DNA from: Sciurus carolinensis
Lineage: Eukaryota > Chordata > Mammalia > Rodentia > Sciuridae
Length of the DNA stretch: 64,000 bases
Reading direction: 5' to 3'
Assembly (NCBI RefSeq): GCF_902686445.1
Contig: NC_062223.1
Location: 39,960,998-40,024,997 of the forward strand
The position numbers and the translations under genes were made by a program. The first letter of the stretch is position 1, and every line of letters begins with the position of its first letter. Under the pieces are notes generated by a model. It did not search any database, was not told where the DNA came from, and saw only the letters and a program-made list of their open reading frames with translations. Shown in pieces: positions 57,240 through 64,000 of the stretch.

Positions 57240-60200
57240 ATTTACTTACTTACTTGTTTTTATTAGTGTATTATAATTATATATAATAGTGTAGTTTGTC
57301 TTTACATAATTATACATGCATGAAAAATAATTTGCTCCATTTCAGTCCCTTTTCCTTAATCCTTCCTACCTTGTTCCCTTTCTTCTAATCCATTGATATC
57401 CTTCTAATTATTTGTTGTTTTTAATTGGTATTTTATAGATTTGCATAAAAGTAGAAATATCCATGGTATATTTGGAATAGAGCGTAATTTAGTCAATTCT
57501 GCTCCTCAGATCCTCCCTTTTCCCATTCCTCCCCTCTTGCTTTCAGTCCCTATCTTCTGCATTGAACTGAGCAGTTTTACATTTTCATGGAATACTCCCA
57601 TTTTTCCCATATTTTGCTAAACGTCCACAAATGACACAAAATATTTGACCTTGAGTTTCTGAATATAATTTATTTCACTTAGCATATTATTCTCCATTTT
57701 CATCCTAAATAGCAAATGTCACAATTTCATTCTTCTTTCTGGCTAAAACTCCATTGTCTATATATATATATATACACATTTTCTTTATCCATTCATCTTT
57801 TGGTGGGCATTCGGACATATTTTATAGCTTGACTACTGTGAATTACATTGTTATAAATATCGATGTGCCTCTGTTATTATAATATGCTGATTTTACTTCT
57901 CTGGGATAAATACCAAGGAATGGGATCATTGGGTCCTGGGTGAGTCCATTCCTAATCTTTTGAGGAATCTCCATGCTGCTTTACAGAGGACTGTACTAAC
58001 TTGCAGTTCCACCAACAATATCTGAATGTACATTTTTCCCATATCACTACCAGTATTTATTTTTAATGGTATTATTGATGATTGCCACTTGAAAGGAATA
58101 AAAGGAAATCTCAATGTGGGTTAGATTAGCATTTCTCTGATTTCCAGGAAAATGTCAAACATTTTTTTTTATATACTTGTTCATTTGTATTTCTTCTTTT
58201 CAGAAGTGTCCTTTTTTTTGCCCATTTATTGATTACAAATTTTTTTGAGATGATTTTTTAAAGTCTTACATATTCTGGATATTGATACCCTGTAAGAGAA
58301 ATAACTTGTGTTATGGTTTGGATGTGTGATGTCCCCTGAAAACTCACATGTGAGATAATGTGAGGTAGTTCAGAGGGGAAATGATTGGGTTGTGAGAGCC
58401 TTAACCCAATCAGTGAATTAATCAACTTATGGGATTAATTGGGTGGTAATTGAAGTCAGGTGGGGTAGGAGGTGGAGCATTGGGGAAGTGACTTTGGGGT
58501 ATATATTTGTATCTGGCAAGTGGAGTTCTCTTGCCCTGCTTCCTGTTCATCATGTGAGCTGTTTCTCTCAGCCACATTCTTCTGCCATGATGTTCAGTCT
58601 CACCTTGAACCTGAGAAATGAAGTCTGCTGTCAATGGATTGAGACCACTGAAACCATGAGCCCCCAAATAAACTTTTCTTCCTCTATGATTATTCTAGTT
58701 GGGTCTTTTAATCATAGTGGTAAAAAAACTGACTAAAACAACTAGCAAAGATATTCTCTCATTTTGTAGGCTTTTCCCTAACACAGTTAATTGTTTCCTT
58801 TGCGATGCAGAACGTTTTTAATTTGATGCTATCCTACTCATTAATTCTTGGTTTTATTTTTTGAGCTTTAGGTGTCTTTAAAAGGAAACCGGTGCCTGCA
58901 ACAATATATTGAGTGTTGACCTTCAGTTTCTTCTAGCAGTTGCAAAGTTTCTGTTCTAATTCCTAGAACTTTGATCTATTTTGAGTTGACTTTTGTGCAG
59001 GGTGAGAAGCAGAGATACAGTTTCATTTTTCTACATATGAATATTCAGTTTTCTAAGCACCATATGTTTAAAAGCTATCTTTTCTCCAACACATGTTTTT
59101 GGTAACTTTATTGAGATCAAATGATTGTAAGCATGTGGATTTGTCTCTATGTGTTCTCTTCTATACCATTAATGTTCATGTCTCTTTTAGTGTCAATACT
59201 ATGTGGTTCTGGGTATTACAGCTCTGTAATATAATTTGACAGGTAGTATTGCAATGCCTCCAAGAATTACTCTTCTTGCTTGGAATTGCTTTGGGTACTC
59301 TGGTTATTTTATTTCTCAAGATGAATTTTATAACACTTTTCTACTTGTGTGAACTACATCATTGGTATTTTAATGGTGATTGCATTAAATCTGTGTATTG
59401 ATTTTGATAGTACAGCCATTTTGACAATGTTAATTCTGTCTATCCAAGAACACGGAAGATCTTTCCACCTTCTAAAGTCTTATTAAATTTTTTTTCTTCA
59501 GTGTTCTATTGATCTGATTGTGCAGGTCTTTTAACCACTTTTTTAGATTTATTCCCATGTATTTTATTATTGCTTTGTTTTGTTTTGTTTTATTGAGGTT
59601 ACTGTGAATTGGATAGTTTTCCTAATTTCTTTTTCAGTAGATTCATTATTGGAGTACAAGAAAAACAATTGATTTATGTATTGGCAAATACATAAATTTG
59701 ATTTTGTATCTTGCTACATTTGTTTAACAGCTCTAGAAGTCTTCTGGTGAAGGTTTTTGGTTATTCTATGTTTAGGATCATATCATTAACAAATAGAGGT
59801 AATTTAACTTCTTCCTTCCCTATTTGTATCCTTTCAATTTTCTTCTTTTGCCTGATTGCTTTGGCTAGAATTTCAAGGACTGTGTGTAGTAGGAGTGATG
59901 AGAGTGAAAATGCCTGTTTATTTCTTATTTTTAATGCAATTGTTTTCAGTTTTTCTCTGTTCTTTAAGATATTTATCACATATAGTCTTTAAAATGTTGC
60001 AGTAAATTCCTCCTATTTCTAGATTGCTTTTAGTGTTTTAAACATGAATGAGTGCTGGAGTTTGTCAATTTTTTTTTACTGTATCTATTTAGATAATCCT
60101 GTGATTTTTGTTCTCAACTCTGTTTATGTGGTGATTTATACTTTTGTTTGTTGAACCAACCTTACATCCCTGGGATAAAACACAATTGATCATGCACTTT

Positions 60201-62900
60201 CTTCATAATTTGCTTTTGAATATAGTTTGCCAGTTTTTTTAAAAGGATTTTGCATCTATGTTTATCAGGGACATTGGTCTGTAGTTTTTATTCATTGATA
60301 TGTCTTTGTATGATTTTGATATAATGATGATACTAGCTTCATAGAATGAATATTGGATTGTTCTCTTCTTTTCCATTTCATGGAATAATTTAAGAAGGCG
60401 TTAGATATTCTTTAAAAATATGGTAGATTTTGACTGAGAATCCATTTAGTCCGGTGTTCTTCTTTCTTGGAAATCTTTTAATAGCTACTTCAGTTTCATT
60501 ATTTGATATTGGTCTAAGTTTTCTATATTCTCTTGGTTCAACTGGGTAGGTCAGATGTCTTTAGAAATTTGTCACTATCTTCAAGAGTTTCTTGCTTAAT
60601 GGAGTATACATTTTAAAAAATAGTTTCTAATGATCCTCTGAATTTCTATAGTGTCTGCGTTGCTGTTTCCTTTTTCATCCTTAATTTTGTTAATTTGGTC
60701 TTCTCTCCTGTCTTTTGCTTAGTTTGGCTAAGGGCTTATCAATCATGTTTATCTTTTCAAAGAGTCAACTCTTTGTTTAATTGGATTTATATTGATTTTT
60801 TATTTTCAATTGGTTTAATTTCAGATCTGATCTTAATTGTTTCCTGTTTTCTATTGATTTGTGCATTTTTCTAGGGTCTTGAAGTATAGTGCTGTTATTA
60901 ATTTGTTTTTCGATTTATTTGTTAGGAACTCAAGCTCTAAACTTTCCCCTGAGAACTGCCATTATACTGTCAAGGAGATTTTTATATATCGTATCTCTAT
61001 TGTCATTTGTTTCTAAGAACTTTTGAAAATTTCTTACCTGATTTATTCAGTAATTAATTCCTCATTCCAAAGTGTATTATTTAATTTCTAGGTGTTAGAG
61101 TGGTTTCACTTTTTTAACTTGTAATTGATTTCTAATTTCATTACATTATGATCCAACAGGATGAAAGTAATTATCTTCATTTTATTTTATTTGCTAAGAT
61201 TTGTTTTGCACTCTAAAATGTGATCAATTTTCAAGAAGGTTCCATGTGCATTTATTGAGATGACAATAAATTATGTTATTGATGTATGAAATATGAAATA
61301 TTTTAGATATATCTGTTAGGTTCATCTGATTAATAGGTTTTTTTTCCTGAAGAATCTTTACATAGTTTACATGTAGATGAATTATGTAATGGTGTAATGG
61401 TGAAAAAGATGTGTTGGAATTACCCATTATTCTTATATTTGATTCTTTATATTGAGAAAAGTTTATTGTATGTGTGTAGGTAGACCATTGTTTGGGGCAT
61501 AAATATTTGCAATCATTATATCTTGTTGTTGGATGATTAACTAGTGTGATATGACAATCTTTGTCTCTTCTGTTTACTTTTGGTTTTAAATCTACTTTGT
61601 CTGATATGAGAGTAGCTACCCTTGCTTGCTTTGGGTTTTCATTTGCCTGGTATATCTTCTCCCAATCTTTTATTTATAGTCTGGGCATGTCTTTGCCTGT
61701 AAGGTGAGTTTCTTGTAAACACCATTTGGGTTTTAAATTTGGGTGTTGGGTGTTATTTTTTAAACCAGTCGGCCAATATGACTTTTTGTTGGAGAGTTAA
61801 GAAAATGTATATTCAGTGTTATAATAGAGATATGATTTTTCTTTCCTGCCATTTTCACTTATTTCTAATGTTTAATTCAGACTCTCTTCAATTTACTATC
61901 CTTCCAAGGTCATTTATTCCTAGCCTTGTTTTCTGTCATTTTCTTCTTGTTCTTCATGAAATGTTTCATTGAGTATGTTTTGTAGTGCAGGCTTAGTGGT
62001 TATGAATTATTTTAGTTTCTGCTTATCATGGAAGGTTTTCATTTCATCTTCAATTCTAAAGGATAGTTTTGCTGGATATAGTAATTATGTCTGGTATATT
62101 TCAGAGTTTGGTATACATAATTCTATGCCTTCATGGATTTTAGGGACTTCATTGAGAAATCAGTTGAAATTCAAACTGGCTTGCCTCTAAATGTGGCATG
62201 CCATTTTTTCTCTTACAGCTTAAAAAATTCTATCTTTATTCTATCCATTTGGTATTTTCATTATAGTGCATGTTGGAGAGACTCTTTTGATTTTGCCTAT
62301 ATGGGATTTTAAATGCTTCTTATATTTGCATTTCTATCTAATTCTTAAGGTTTGAAAAATTTTCAGATGTTATTTCATTGATGAAGTTGTACATTTATTT
62401 AGTTCATATTTTGGTCCTTTTTTCTATGCCAATGATTCTTAGATTTGGTCTGAATGTTGTCGCAGGTTTCTTAAACATTGTGGTCGTAGTTTCTTAACAT
62501 CTTTTTTATTTTATTTGCAAGATTATACATTTTGTCTTTGAGGTCAGACAATCTGTCTTCTATATTGTCTAACCCACTGGTGATACTTTAAATTATATTT
62601 TTAATTTGATTGAGTATTTTGTTTCTAGGATTTGTTTAATTTTTTTCAGAATCTCTTTTTACTTAAATGATCTTTTGCATCCTGTATTTTCTCTCTTGGT
62701 CTATATCTTATATTATCCTTTAGTTCATTGAACATTTTAATTGTTAAATTTGTAAGATCTTTATATTAAATATTCTTCATCATGTTGTCAATGGGATCAG
62801 TTGTTGAAGTGTTGTGCGCTTTGGGGTGACCTTTTCCCTTGATTTTTCATATTTTTTAATGTCTACAATCTGATGGTGTTGTTCTCTCTCCTATGTTTAC
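57240..62900 (-). mobile_element. Near full-length old L1M, antisense
   Basis: Reversed L1 landmarks run in order. The 3' UTR is at 57240-57680. The ORF2 C-terminal part runs to 58308 and resumes at 58741. The RT region is at 59700-60300, where the box equivalent to FADD reads FVND in the 72-codon piece at 59761-59979, so it is catalytically dead. The RT N-terminal and linker part lies at 60300-60800, the endonuclease part at 61000-61760, and the inter-ORF/ORF1 part at 61960-62850. It is much more decayed than copies A to C, and is split by the LTR at 58309-58740. Confidence 0.8.
58309..58740 (+). repeat. MaLR LTR inserted in old L1M
   Basis: Starts TGTTATGGTTTGG and ends GACTAAAACA. AATAAA lies at about 58667-58672. 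Flanks ACTTG (58304-58308) and ACTAG (58741-58745) look like a 5-bp duplication with one change. The L1M reads on both sides, so the LTR is the younger of the two. It is the same family as the antisense copy at 28053-28488. Confidence 0.85.
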
Positions 62901-64000
62901 GCAAGTAACTATTTATTGAGTTTCTTTCTCTTAAAGTGCTTCAGGCTGGGCAAATGTCCAAGTATTGATGCTCCCATTCAAAGAATGTCTTCTGATAAAC
63001 ACAGTATCCAGAACCACTTTGAGAGAAGATACTAAACCTTGTTCATTGCAATCACTTCAAAGCAAAACCATGTATTAATGAACCTAGGGGAAAAAAATAC
63101 TTATTGAAAATGTTCTTCACGGTTTGTGTAATCCAAATATGAAATTGTAGTAATGTTACTGAATTGGTTGTTAAATTAATTATGAAAGACAATAAAATTA
63201 CTATTATATTACTTAAGGGTTAAAAATAGAAGAGACAAAATGAGTACAGAATAAAAGAGATATAACAAATAATGCAAACAGAGAAAAAGAAGAAGAAATG
63301 GGGAAGTTGAGGTAGAAGTAGGTAATGCAACAGGTAAAGAGAGACTAAGAAGAGAAAGTATAAACCTGAGCTAGGAAAATAGCAAGAATGAGTCCTGTTA
63401 ATGTTTTAAAGTATTAGAAAAAAATATAATCAACTGGATTAATGGCTAAATATTGAATAATAAGGGAACATCAGTTCAACATAAAATACAATATTTGTAA
63501 GATCAAAATTAGATTTATAGCTCTTTATTATATTTCATGACAAGGTGGGTAAATTTCTTATTGAGACTTCATAATTTGGATTTCATCATGATTTGGGACC
63601 TTTAGAAAACCCACCACTTGTCACTTTTGCCTCTAAGTTTCCCTAGGTATAGAGGTAATGATCACATCATTTCACCTTTGATGCAATTGTGGGAAGCCCC
63701 CTCTAATCTTTGGTGTGTCAGATACCTAGTAGCTTTCTGGTAGGTCAGAGGAGACAGCCCTTAATTATCTGTGAGTTAGCAGCCACACACTTCCTGTTAG
63801 GGGTTTCAGTCTTCTGTGCCCTCCTGAAGAAAACCTCTGAATTCAGCACTGTCAAATTCAGTGTGAGCTTCACCAAGTACATTTTGGAGTTTGTGGTGTG
63901 TGGCAGTCTAAGATAGAAATATTGTAGTCTGGTTGATGTGCTGCTGGGTGACCAGTACAGGGATATAGGGCTGCTGCTTCCTCTGGAGTACACAGGTCAG
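62901..64000. other. No gene; possible L1 5' UTR at the end
   Basis: 63000-63640 is A-rich unique-looking DNA. From about 63640 the sequence is richer in G+C and could be the reversed 5' UTR of the L1M ('gctgctgcttcctctggagt'), but I cannot confirm this. Open frames at 63710-63916 and 63745-63993 oppose each other and neither shows a domain. Confidence 0.35.

Overview
The window reads as AT-rich mammalian chromosomal DNA with no host gene that I can support. The interspersed repeats point to a squirrel-family rodent (Sciuridae). Several SINEs join a 7SL/B1-like head to an ID-type, tRNA-derived tail (B1-dID type). There are also single and double ID-type SINEs, a young rodent-style L1 lineage, MaLR LTRs and old MIR, hAT and L1M fossils. 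The species assignment is inference from repeat composition.

Layout: 1-5.4 kb is an old sense L1M broken by an antisense MaLR LTR and three SINEs, ending in a TA/CA microsatellite. 7.9-8.3 kb holds a MaLR-like LTR. 9.7-14.2 kb is a MaLR (MLT1-type) LTR split by a young 4-kb L1 (copy A), whose ORF2 is broken mainly by one missing base between endonuclease and reverse transcriptase. 14.2-19.8 kb shows nothing recognisable. 19.8-22.8 kb is L1 copy B, antisense with an inverted 5' segment and a 13-bp target duplication. 23.3-25.9 kb is a patchwork of L1 fragments and a dimeric SINE. 28.05-28.49, 39.08-39.57 and 58.31-58.74 kb are MaLR LTRs with recognisable 5-bp target duplications, and 29.47-30.24 kb is a solo LTR. 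31-45 kb is mostly unique sequence with MIR, hAT and L1 fossils and a 136-bp near-palindrome at 36.6 kb.

The most informative object is at 46,121-50,608: a recently inserted class II (betaretrovirus/IAP-like) endogenous retrovirus. It has two 361-bp LTRs differing at two positions, a 6-bp target duplication, a tRNA-Phe-like primer site, a broken gag start, about 1.6 kb of unrelated AT-rich filler where most of gag-pro-pol should be, a short integrase remnant, an open transmembrane-envelope frame, and a polypurine tract. Between env and the polypurine tract lies a sequence with the double-loop layout of the constitutive transport element (CTE) of type D retroviruses.

53.2-55.1 kb is an older antisense L1 (copy C). 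57.2-62.9 kb is a near full-length, heavily decayed antisense L1M interrupted by the 58.3-kb LTR. At least three L1 age classes are present. Every sizeable open frame found belongs to a mobile element, so no genes here act as a host pathway. The retrovirus and the young L1s are the only parts with recognisable coding or RNA function.
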